Shown here piece after piece: positions 1 through 5,465 of a DNA stretch of 7,395 nucleotides. The notes under the pieces are model-generated. The model searched no databases. It worked only from the letters and a program-made list of their open reading frames with translations, and was not told the origin of the DNA. Position numbers and translations under genes: made by a program. This DNA is from Hungatella sp. UBA5385 (GTDB lineage Bacteria; Bacillota; Clostridia; Lachnospirales; Lachnospiraceae): contig DHOR01000059.1 of the NCBI GenBank assembly GCA_002409995.1, forward strand, positions 1-7,395. The letters are read 5' to 3'. Position 1 is the first letter of the stretch, and each line of letters starts with the position of its first letter.

Positions 1-10
1 TCGAACCCCT
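1..10. repeat. Left copy of a 10-bp inverted repeat at the window edges
   Basis: TCGAACCCCT is the exact reverse complement of bases 7373-7382 near the right edge. Without gaps, the similarity continues imperfectly to about base 29 (22 of 29 positions match the reverse complement of 7354-7382). It begins at the first base of the window, so its full length is unknown. It may be a remnant of a duplicated gene end or chance plus windowing; the match itself is certain, its meaning is not. Confidence 0.4.
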
Positions 11-58
11 CAGGTAAATTTATGCAAAAATCTGTTTAGTAAGTATGGAAATTATATC

Positions 59-87
59 TGAACATGATAGAATAGTAAGAGTACAAT
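59..87 (+). promoter_or_regulatory. Candidate promoter of the oxidoreductase-isomerase pair
   Basis: TGAACA (59-64, 4 of 6 to the -35 consensus) and TACAAT (82-87, 5 of 6 to the -10 consensus) are separated by 17 bp, which predicts a start near base 94. TAGAAT at 68-73 is an alternative -10 but has a poorer -35. No obvious operator palindrome is seen. The genes could equally be read from an upstream promoter outside the window, so this is tentative. Confidence 0.3.
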
Positions 88-120
88 TGATTACCGTAGT
101 AGATTACAGGAGGAAGCGTA

Positions 121-1281
121 ATGGGATCAGAATTTGTAAAACTGGGGATCATCGGAATTGGCAATATGGGTTCAAGTCACGTAAAGAGCATTTTAGAAGG
201 CAAAACACCGGATATTCGTCTGGTTGCAGTGTCTGACAGAAGAGAGGCAAGAAGACAGTGGGCAAAAGAAACTCTAAGTGAAGATGTGGCTGTTTTTGAA
301 GACGGAAATGATTTGATTGAAAGCCGTATCTGTGATGCAGTGCTGATTGCAGTGCCTCATTATCAGCATCCGGAATTGACAATGAAGGCATTTGAATACA
401 ATCAGCATGTATTGTGTGAAAAGCCGGCAGGTGTATACACAAAACAGGTTCGTGAGATGAATGAGGCTGCTGCTAAGTCGGACCGTGTATTTGCCATGAT
501 GTTTAATCAGAGAACCAACTGTCTATACAGGAAAATGCATGAGATGGTTACTGGTGGAGAGCTGGGAGCAATGAAACGTATGAACTGGATCATTACAGAC
601 TGGTACAGAACCCAAATCTATTATGATTCAGGAGAGTGGAGAGCTACCTGGGCTGGAGAAGGGGGCGGAGTGCTGCTGAATCAGTGCCCTCATCAGATGG
701 ACCTTCTTACCTGGATTTGTGGAACACCTTCTAAGGTGAGAGCATTTTGCCATGAGGGAAAATGGCATGATATTGAAGTGGAAGACGATGTGACTGCTTA
801 TCTGGAATTTGAAAATGGTGCAACCGGTGTATTTGTAACTTCTACAGGAGATGCGCCTGGAACCAACCGTTTTGAAGTGGATATGGAGAGAGGCAAGCTG
901 GTATGCGAAGATGGTAAACTGATTCTTCATCAGCTGGAAGTAAATGAACGGGAATTCTGTAAAACTGCTACAGGCGGCTTTGACAAGCCTAAATGCACAG
1001 TGATGGAAGTGGAAACTGATGGGAAGAATGAGCAGCACCCAGGAGTGATCAATGCATTTGCGGACAAGATATTAGGAAAGGGAGAACTGGTGGCTTCCGG
1101 TGAGGAAGGAATTAAGGGACTGACTCTTTCCAATGCTATGCATTTGTCAAGCTGGCTTGATGAGACATTGACGATTCCTTTTGATGAGGATTTATTTTTA
1201 GAAGAACTGAATAAGAGACGGGCGCTTTCCAGGAAGAAAGAGGCTAAGGATATTACATTTGAGACAAAGGGCAGCTACTAG
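121..1281 (+). CDS. Gfo/Idh/MocA family NAD(P)-dependent oxidoreductase
   Basis: This is a cytoplasmic dehydrogenase of 386 residues, a normal length for the family, which oxidises or reduces a hydroxyl of a sugar, inositol or glycoside with NAD(P). The N-terminal Rossmann fold shows the dinucleotide motif GIGNMG at residues 12-17, and CEKP at 99-102 contains the family's catalytic lysine K101. The C-terminal alpha/beta domain contains GGGVLLNQCPHQMDLL (about 181-196), with H191 as the usual catalytic histidine. The family's frequent Asp four residues before that His is Asn here (N187), as in a subgroup of these enzymes. The start is supported by AGGAGG at 108-113, seven bases before the ATG. 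The stop is 32 bases before the next gene's preferred start, so the two are almost certainly cotranscribed. There is no signal peptide or membrane segment. The partner gene suggests a sugar oxidation/isomerisation pathway; inositol dehydrogenase or 3-keto-glycoside chemistry are possible but unproven. Family call sure, substrate unknown. Confidence 0.93.
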   Translation: MGSEFVKLGIIGIGNMGSSHVKSILEGKTPDIRLVAVSDRREARRQWAKETLSEDVAVFEDGNDLIESRICDAVLIAVPHYQHPELTMKAFEYNQHVLCEKPAGVYTKQVREMNEAAAKSDRVFAMMFNQRTNCLYRKMHEMVTGGELGAMKRMNWIITDWYRTQIYYDSGEWRATWAGEGGGVLLNQCPHQMDLLTWICGTPSKVRAFCHEGKWHDIEVEDDVTAYLEFENGATGVFVTSTGDAPGTNRFEVDMERGKLVCEDGKLILHQLEVNEREFCKTATGGFDKPKCTVMEVETDGKNEQHPGVINAFADKILGKGELVASGEEGIKGLTLSNAMHLSSWLDETLTIPFDEDLFLEELNKRRALSRKKEAKDITFETKGSY

Positions 1282-1313
1282 ACACTAAGCCTTTGGGAAA
1301 GGAATCAGAAGAT

Positions 1314-2171
1314 ATGGAACAGTTTATAATCAGTGGATTTGCAGATGAAATCAGTCCTGATCTGGATACGCAGATCAAGGTGATCAAGGACCTGAATATG
1401 AAATTTATCGAATGCAGAGGAGTCAATGGGAAGAATCTGATTGATTATTCTGTAAAAGAGGCAGAGGCAATAAAGAAGCAGCTTGATGAAGCAGGAATCA
1501 AACTGTCCTCTCTTGGTTCTCCAATTGGTAAAATACAGATTACTGATGATTTTGAAGCTCATTTGAAGCAGTTTCAGCATGCTGTGGAGATCGCTGCTGT
1601 TATGGATACGAAGAATATCCGTATGTTCAGCTTTTTTGTACCTGAGGGTACTGCGGATTCTCATGAAAGCCAGGTGTTCCGTCAGATGGAGCGTATGGTG
1701 GATTATGCAGCTTCCCATCATGTGGTTCTGCTTCATGAAAATGAGAAGGAAATCTATGGAGATGTGGCAATTCGCTGTAAAAGATTGATGGAACGGTTCT
1801 ACAGTGACCATTTTAAGGCAGTATTTGATTTTGCTAATTTTGTTCAGTGTGGTCAGGATACTTTGGAAGCATATGATATGCTGGCTCCTTATGTAGATTA
1901 TATTCATATTAAGGATGCAAGAAAAGAAGATGGATTTGTAGTGCCGGCCGGCATGGGTGACGGTAATGTGGAAGTGATTCTTAAAAAGCTTAAGGAAAAA
2001 GGTTTCCATGGATTCCTGTCATTGGAACCTCATCTGGCTGACTTTGTGGGATTTGCTGCGCTGGAGAACGGCAATGCAGAAGAGAAGAATGTGATTCCGG
2101 GTGAAACTGCTTTTGTTACTGCTTATAATGCACTGCAGAAGATTTTGAAAAAAATAGGATGTGATTTTTGA
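1314..2171 (+). CDS. Sugar phosphate isomerase/epimerase (xylose isomerase-like TIM barrel)
   Basis: This is a 285-residue cytoplasmic enzyme of the AP-endonuclease-2/xylose-isomerase-like TIM-barrel family, which includes sugar isomerases, ketose 3-epimerases and the inosose dehydratase IolE. The four metal ligands typical of tagatose/psicose 3-epimerases can be picked out: E142 (in HEN), D172 (in FDFAN), H198 (in IHIKD) and E238 (in LEPH). The protein therefore appears active and probably uses a divalent metal. An in-frame TTG at 1293 would add seven residues, but ATG 1314 is preferred because AAAGGA (1298-1303) lies 10 bases before it and the family's conserved start (ISGFADEI) then falls right after the N-terminus. 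It lies 32 bases downstream of the Gfo/Idh/MocA gene, a common pairing in sugar-modification operons. The exact reaction, whether isomerase, epimerase, dehydratase or C-glycoside cleavage partner, cannot be told from the sequence. Confidence 0.9.
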   Translation: MEQFIISGFADEISPDLDTQIKVIKDLNMKFIECRGVNGKNLIDYSVKEAEAIKKQLDEAGIKLSSLGSPIGKIQITDDFEAHLKQFQHAVEIAAVMDTKNIRMFSFFVPEGTADSHESQVFRQMERMVDYAASHHVVLLHENEKEIYGDVAIRCKRLMERFYSDHFKAVFDFANFVQCGQDTLEAYDMLAPYVDYIHIKDARKEDGFVVPAGMGDGNVEVILKKLKEKGFHGFLSLEPHLADFVGFAALENGNAEEKNVIPGETAFVTAYNALQKILKKIGCDF

Positions 2172-2176
2172 AAATC
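2163..2176 (+). repeat. Short AT-rich hairpin at the isomerase stop codon
   Basis: GATTTT-TG-AAAATC is a perfect inverted repeat with 6-bp arms and a 2-base loop, spanning the TGA stop of the isomerase gene. It is AT-rich and followed by no run of T, so it is at best a weak 3' end signal. A stronger terminator for the pair is not seen before the zinc-ribbon gene, so some read-through is likely. Confidence 0.3.
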
Positions 2177-2180
2177 AGTT

Positions 2181-2203
2181 TATAATATGACATAGTGATG
2201 TCA
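2181..2203 (+). promoter_or_regulatory. Probable -10 box with an overlapping-start palindrome (operator)
   Basis: A consensus TATAAT lies at 2181-2186, and a perfect palindrome TGACAT-AGTG-ATGTCA occupies 2188-2203. The predicted transcription start (about 2193) falls inside the palindrome, which is a classic repressor position. No good -35 is present at 16-18 bp upstream, so the promoter may be weak or activator-dependent. It would serve the zinc-ribbon gene, whose start is 58 bases downstream. The binding protein is unknown. Confidence 0.4.
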
Positions 2204-2261
2204 GGTAATCCATAGTAGAATGTACATAGAAATTAAAAAAAATATATGAGGAGGTTTTACT

Positions 2262-2525
2262 ATGGATAGTAAGTTTTGTCAGAGCTGTGGAATGCCAATG
2301 GCTGCAGATGGAGAGATGTATGGAAGCAATGAGGATGGCAGTAAGAATGAAGATTATTGCAAGTATTGTTTTGAAAACGGAAGCTTTAGTTCAGAGTCCA
2401 CTATGGAAGAGATGATTGAGTCCTGTATTCCTTTTACTGTGGAAGGAGGAGAGATGACTGAGGAGGAAGCCCGTAAAATGATGCAGGAATTTTTCCCTAC
2501 ATTGAAGAGATGGAAGCTGGCGTAA
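2262..2525 (+). CDS. Small zinc-ribbon domain protein
   Basis: This is an 87-residue, acidic, cytoplasmic protein. It has two CxxC knuckles, C6/C9 (FCQSCGMPM) and C33/C36 (YCKYC), which would bind one zinc ion. A helical tail follows containing MTEEEARKMMQEFFPTLKRW. The pattern CxSCGMPM near the N-terminus with a second CxxC about 24 residues later and an F-P-x-L-x-x-W end matches the putative zinc-ribbon family I know as Pfam Zn_ribbon_2, often a stand-alone protein of unknown role in Firmicutes. An extra cysteine, C55, lies outside the knuckles. The start is fixed by a perfect AGGAGGT at 2249-2255, six bases before the ATG, implying strong translation. It sits 90 bases after the isomerase with its own likely promoter, and is closed by a strong terminator. 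Function is unknown; regulatory, metal-related or protein-binding roles are all possible. Confidence 0.85.
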   Translation: MDSKFCQSCGMPMAADGEMYGSNEDGSKNEDYCKYCFENGSFSSESTMEEMIESCIPFTVEGGEMTEEEARKMMQEFFPTLKRWKLA

Positions 2526-2540
2526 TAAAATAGGTTTAAT

Positions 2541-2589
2541 AAAACTGCTGCAAAGAGAGATAGTAAAATTGACTTTGCAGCAGTTTTTT
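2541..2589 (+). terminator. Rho-independent terminator after the zinc-ribbon gene
   Basis: AAAACTGCTGCAAAG (2541-2555) pairs perfectly over 15 bases with CTTTGCAGCAGTTTT (2573-2587) around a 17-base loop, and the descending arm runs into six T (2584-2589). It ends the plus-strand transcript 15 bases after the stop codon. On the minus strand the stem also ends in TTTT, then ATTAAACC, so it may also stop the convergent transporter transcript, though less efficiently. Confidence 0.88.
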
Positions 2590-2658
2590 GTAATGGTTTC
2601 TATATTGCAACAGTTTTTATTTCTCAAAGAATTCTGAAAAAATTTCGCTTTCCAATAG

Positions 2659-2672
2659 ATAGAAGATTCTAT
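2659..2672. repeat. Small inverted repeat in the convergent gap
   Basis: ATAGAA-GA-TTCTAT is a perfect 6-bp-arm inverted repeat lying 28 bases beyond the stop codon of the minus-strand transporter. No T-run follows on either strand, so it is not a convincing terminator. Apart from this and the terminator at 2541, the gap 2526-2699 shows nothing else. Confidence 0.25.
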
Positions 2673-2699
2673 ACACTCCTTATTAAAAAAAACTTTTAA

Positions 2700-4007
2700 C
2701 TATAGCCCACCCCCAAAAACTGCAGGCAGCAAACTGGCAAGAACAATAATAATGGCTCCACCCAGCCTGGAAGAGATTTGAGCGAAAGGCATCAGCTCCA
2801 TACGTTTAGCAGCTCCCAGAGTTGCCACGTCTCCAGTTCCGCCCATATTTGACATACACAGTCCTGCAGTAATTGCGCTTTCTACAGGGAAAAATCCTAC
2901 TAACTTGCCAAATAGTCCTGCACCTAATATAGCTCCCAACACTGTTGTAAGAACCATAATAAAGTAGTTAAGACTAAAATTCTGAATAATAACACCAAGG
3001 TCTGTATAAACAAATCCAATGCCAAATAATACAGCAGGTAAAGTCAGCTTCATGCAGAATTGATACCATTGTTCTACATCTTTTTGCAATTTCTCTGGGA
3101 AGAGTCCGCTGATTTTACAAATAGCACAAGCTATAATGGTCCAGGCATAATAATGAATAGCTGGAATAAATTTACCAATAATAATACCAATGGTAAAAAA
3201 TATTCCTGTAATAACCCATCCCCTTCCAATGGAAGCAATATCAGGAGCGGGGGTATTCTCTTTGCTGGTTTCCAGATCTTTTCCTTTCATTAGATTACCA
3301 TTTCCTGTCATAGAAGGAAAACGTTCTCCTACAGAGTTCATAACTCCACCCATAACAATGGATACTGCGTTACCAATAACTACAGCAGGCATAATCAGTG
3401 ATAGATAATAGGAGTTATCGTGTGCCAGTGTATTGGCATAGGTCTGAGCTGTCGGAACAGCACCGGCTGAGGTTCCGCCTCCCATAATAGGAAGTGAGAT
3501 AAAGAGAATGGCTTCCCGCCAGCCATATCCCATTAGTTGACCGATAATGCCTGTAAGACTAAATGCAAATATAATCCCACCTGCAATAGGAATAAAATAG
3601 AGAGCACCGGCCCGAATCAACAGTTTTCGGTTCATTGTCAAAATACTTCCGCAGATAAGGGCTCCTACGATCATTCCGATATAATCCATATTTTTTATAA
3701 AATCTGTAATCAATGATGTGGTAGTTTCAGGGAAGATTCCCAGATACATAAGGACTGCAGAAACAAATAATGCAACAAAGGAGCCACCCCCAAGATATGT
3801 CTTAACAAAAGGAAGATTATTACCGATTTTTTCCAGTAAAAGACCCAGAATGGTACAAACTGTAAATCCACCCAGAAATCCTTTTGGGCTGCAACCCAGA
3901 AACATACCAATTAATGTGATAATACCATATAAAGTAAACCATTTTACAGGAATAAATCCAATCATCAGATTGTTCCAAAAATCATTTCTTGCTTTTTCTT
4001 TACTCAT
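2700..4007 (-). CDS. 2-hydroxycarboxylate transporter (CitS/2HCT family)
   Basis: This is a 435-residue integral membrane protein of the 2-hydroxycarboxylate transporter family, whose known members move citrate, malate or lactate, often with Na+ or H+ or by exchange. About 11 hydrophobic segments are visible. Two glycine-rich stretches correspond to the family's re-entrant loops: GGGTSAGAVP (176-185) in the first half, and NMGGTGDVATLGAAKRMELM (387-406) followed by SSRLGG (412-417) in the second. R414 in SSRLGG matches the arginine known to bind the substrate carboxylate in CitS (recalled as Arg428). The first loop is less canonical, with Ser180 where a glycine of the GGxG signature is expected. 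The start codon is preceded by AGGAGA at 4014-4019, which abuts the stop of the upstream dehydratase, so the two are translationally close and probably coupled. The substrate is presumably a hydroxy acid used by that dehydratase. Family sure, substrate inferred. Confidence 0.93.
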   Translation of the reverse strand: MSKEKARNDFWNNLMIGFIPVKWFTLYGIITLIGMFLGCSPKGFLGGFTVCTILGLLLEKIGNNLPFVKTYLGGGSFVALFVSAVLMYLGIFPETTTSLITDFIKNMDYIGMIVGALICGSILTMNRKLLIRAGALYFIPIAGGIIFAFSLTGIIGQLMGYGWREAILFISLPIMGGGTSAGAVPTAQTYANTLAHDNSYYLSLIMPAVVIGNAVSIVMGGVMNSVGERFPSMTGNGNLMKGKDLETSKENTPAPDIASIGRGWVITGIFFTIGIIIGKFIPAIHYYAWTIIACAICKISGLFPEKLQKDVEQWYQFCMKLTLPAVLFGIGFVYTDLGVIIQNFSLNYFIMVLTTVLGAILGAGLFGKLVGFFPVESAITAGLCMSNMGGTGDVATLGAAKRMELMPFAQISSRLGGAIIIVLASLLPAVFGGGL

Positions 4008-4019
4008 AATCAGTCTCCT

Positions 4020-5207
4020 TTATTGATCTACAACAGAACCATCAATATGTAACCTTGTATTAATTGTCCTTCTTTTATAGGGAAAGAGTATTTCTGCATC
4101 ATCAACTAGTTCGATACCGATTCCGGGAGCTATAGGAAGCTCTGCAAATCCATTGGTAACTGCAGGTGTCCAGTTTACCATATCCTTCTGACTAAAGGAT
4201 TTCATTTCAACTGCCTGACTGCTGGTGAATCGTTCTGTGGCTGAAATACCATCATGGTCAGGAAGCTCCTGTATGGAAAAGTTTTCAACACATGCAGCAA
4301 CTTGCATACATGCAGCAGTGCTGACAGGACTTAGGGGATTATGTGGAACAATTAAAGCACCATGTGCTTCTGCAATGGCAGCGATTTTTTTAGCACCGCT
4401 AATACCACCACACACACAGACGGAGGTTCTGGCATAGGACATGGCATTTCTGCTAAGGAGCATCTCGAATTCCTGAATGGTATGAATTCTTTCTCCAGTG
4501 GCTATTGGAACATTGGAATGTTGCGCAATATAGCCCATAGAATCCAGATTATCAGGAATCACGGGATCTTCTAAAAACATGGGAGTATAAGGTTCTACTT
4601 TGTGTGCAAATGCAATGGCTTCCCCAGGTTTCAGCCTTCTGTGAAGTTCTAGACACAGATCTACGTCATCACCTACTGCTTCTCTGATTAGACGGACGCG
4701 ATCCACTGCGTTGTTTATCATATTAGCGTAGGATTCAAAATAAGGAACACTCCTGGGTTCATCCAAAAATGGAGATAAATGCCCAACTGCATTGTAACCT
4801 AAAGCTTTAGCTTTTATTACACAATTAATCAGTTCGTCTGTAGTTTCTCCGCTTACATGATAATATGTTCTTATCTTATCCCTACATTTTCCTCCTAGCA
4901 ACTGATATACAGGAACACCATAATACTTTCCTGCAATATCCCAAAGTGCAATATCGATAGCAGAGATTGCACCCATAACAGCAGCACCTCTGAAGTGGAA
5001 GCAGCGGTACATATACTGCCAGTGGTGTTCAATAGTCAGAGGATCTTTTCCAATAAGATAAGTCTTAAATGATTCCATAGCTTCAGCTGAAGCATCCAGA
5101 AACCCCCATGCACCGGACTCCCCCAACCCGATGATTCCCTCATCCGTAAATACCTTCACATACAAGAAGCTATTTACTCTAACTGGTTTAACATCAATAA
5201 TTTTCAT
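4020..5207 (-). CDS. Mandelate racemase/muconate lactonizing-type acid-sugar dehydratase (enolase superfamily)
   Basis: This is a 395-residue cytoplasmic Mg-dependent enzyme of the enolase superfamily, most like the acid-sugar dehydratases of which galactonate dehydratase is a member. An N-terminal capping domain (about 1-120) precedes a TIM barrel. Metal ligands are E187 (in LELHRR), E213 (in FLEDP) and E239 (in ATGER). The acid/base histidines are H189 and H289 (in VPHNP). Spacings 187-213-239 and 187-289 equal those I recall for E. coli galactonate dehydratase (183-209-235 and 183-285), so all active-site positions are present. The first ligand is Glu rather than the commoner Asp. The start has AGAAGG at 5215-5220, seven bases upstream, in addition to a further AAGGAG. 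It is the first gene of a two-gene operon with the transporter and is read from the promoter at 5275-5302, next to a divergent GntR-type regulator. Dehydration of a 2,3-dihydroxy acid to a 2-keto acid is likely; substrate unknown. Confidence 0.92.
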   Translation of the reverse strand: MKIIDVKPVRVNSFLYVKVFTDEGIIGLGESGAWGFLDASAEAMESFKTYLIGKDPLTIEHHWQYMYRCFHFRGAAVMGAISAIDIALWDIAGKYYGVPVYQLLGGKCRDKIRTYYHVSGETTDELINCVIKAKALGYNAVGHLSPFLDEPRSVPYFESYANMINNAVDRVRLIREAVGDDVDLCLELHRRLKPGEAIAFAHKVEPYTPMFLEDPVIPDNLDSMGYIAQHSNVPIATGERIHTIQEFEMLLSRNAMSYARTSVCVCGGISGAKKIAAIAEAHGALIVPHNPLSPVSTAACMQVAACVENFSIQELPDHDGISATERFTSSQAVEMKSFSQKDMVNWTPAVTNGFAELPIAPGIGIELVDDAEILFPYKRRTINTRLHIDGSVVDQ

Positions 5208-5247
5208 CTCAATACCTTCTCCTTTCCCTGTAGAACGACCAGATTAT

Positions 5248-5266
5248 AAACTGGTCTGACCAATTT
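5248..5266. promoter_or_regulatory. Operator O1: AAACTGGTCTGACCAATTT
   Basis: A near-perfect 19-bp palindrome centred on T5257, with arms TGGTC/GACCA and A/T extensions; only one outer pair mismatches. It is the best match in the window to the TGGT-N3-ACCA class bound by FadR/PdhR/LldR-type GntR proteins. It spans about +2 to +20 of the predicted minus-strand transcript, a repressor position. A second half-site, GACCAG at 5237-5242, forms an extra inverted pair with CTGGTC at 5251-5256. Confidence 0.75.
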
Positions 5267-5274
5267 GTGATTAT

Positions 5275-5302
5275 ATTATACAATACACAGAGAAAAAGTC
5301 AA
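5275..5302 (-). promoter_or_regulatory. Promoter of the dehydratase-transporter operon
   Basis: On the minus strand, TTGACT (5302-5297) and TATAAT (5280-5275) are separated by 16 bp, giving 5 of 6 and 6 of 6 matches to sigma-A boxes. Transcription should start near 5268, leaving a leader of about 60 bases. Operator O1 lies just downstream and O2 overlaps the -35 box, so repression by the divergent regulator is expected. A weaker second TATAAT (5248-5243) also exists. Confidence 0.75.
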
Positions 5303-5314
5303 TTGGTCTGATAT
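5301..5314. promoter_or_regulatory. Operator O2: AATTGGTCTGATAT
   Basis: The left half-site AATTGGTCTGA is intact while the right half is degenerate (GATAT instead of GACCA). The centre is T5309, 52 bp from O1. It overlaps two bases of the minus-strand -35 box. Confidence 0.55.
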
Positions 5315-5331
5315 GATTTCTCTATTATTAA

Positions 5332-5350
5332 CAATTGGTATGACCAAATA
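5332..5350. promoter_or_regulatory. Operator O3: TTGGT-ATG-ACCAA palindrome
   Basis: TTGGT (5335-5339) and ACCAA (5343-5347) are perfect arms around ATG, centred on T5341, with an AA before and an A-rich flank after. It is the second-best match to the TGGT-N3-ACCA class. It lies upstream of the boxes of both divergent promoters, 32 bp from O2 and 43 bp from O4. Confidence 0.7.
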
Positions 5351-5369
5351 TTATATAAATTAAACAAAA

Positions 5370-5392
5370 AACAAGAATTGGTCTTACTTGTT
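5370..5392. promoter_or_regulatory. Operator O4: AATTGGTCTTAC next to the regulator promoter
   Basis: AATTGGTCTTAC (5376-5387) keeps the left half-site of the operator, while the right half is degenerate. It is enclosed by AACAAG (5370-5375) and CTTGTT (5387-5392), a 6-bp inverted repeat. The centre T5384 is 43 bp from O3. It lies just upstream of the regulator's -35 box at 5394, so autoregulation is plausible. Confidence 0.5.
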
Positions 5393-5393
5393 G

Positions 5394-5422
5394 TTGAAAA
5401 AAAGCCATTATTGTACTATAAT
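5394..5422 (+). promoter_or_regulatory. Promoter of the GntR-type regulator gene
   Basis: TTGAAA (5394-5399) and TATAAT (5417-5422) have the ideal 17-bp spacing. Transcription would begin near 5429, giving a leader of about 37 bases. It faces away from the dehydratase promoter. Confidence 0.78.
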
Positions 5423-5465
5423 AGGGAGTAGAAATGAATTACTTAAAAAAACAGAGGCTAAAAAT

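Noticed and set aside
1293..1313. TTG 1293 as start of the sugar isomerase
   Set aside because: ATG 1314 has a well-placed AAAGGA ribosome binding site and fits the conserved protein N-terminus; the TTG would place that site inside the gene.
1305..2009. A 234-codon open frame on the minus strand inside the isomerase gene
   Set aside because: It is the antisense of a clearly conserved enzyme, has no ribosome binding site of note, and its predicted protein is rich in His, Ile, Phe and Leu as expected for antisense translation.
2163..2176. GATTTT-TG-AAAATC as a terminator between the isomerase and the zinc-ribbon gene
   Set aside because: Only six mostly A-T pairs with no following T-run; too weak to call a terminator.
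5388..5465. Upstream in-frame TTG start for the GntR-type regulator (26 extra residues)
   Set aside because: It lies inside the predicted promoter, before the expected transcription start near 5429, lacks a ribosome binding site, and the extra residues are not GntR-like. ATG 5466 has AGAGG eight bases upstream.
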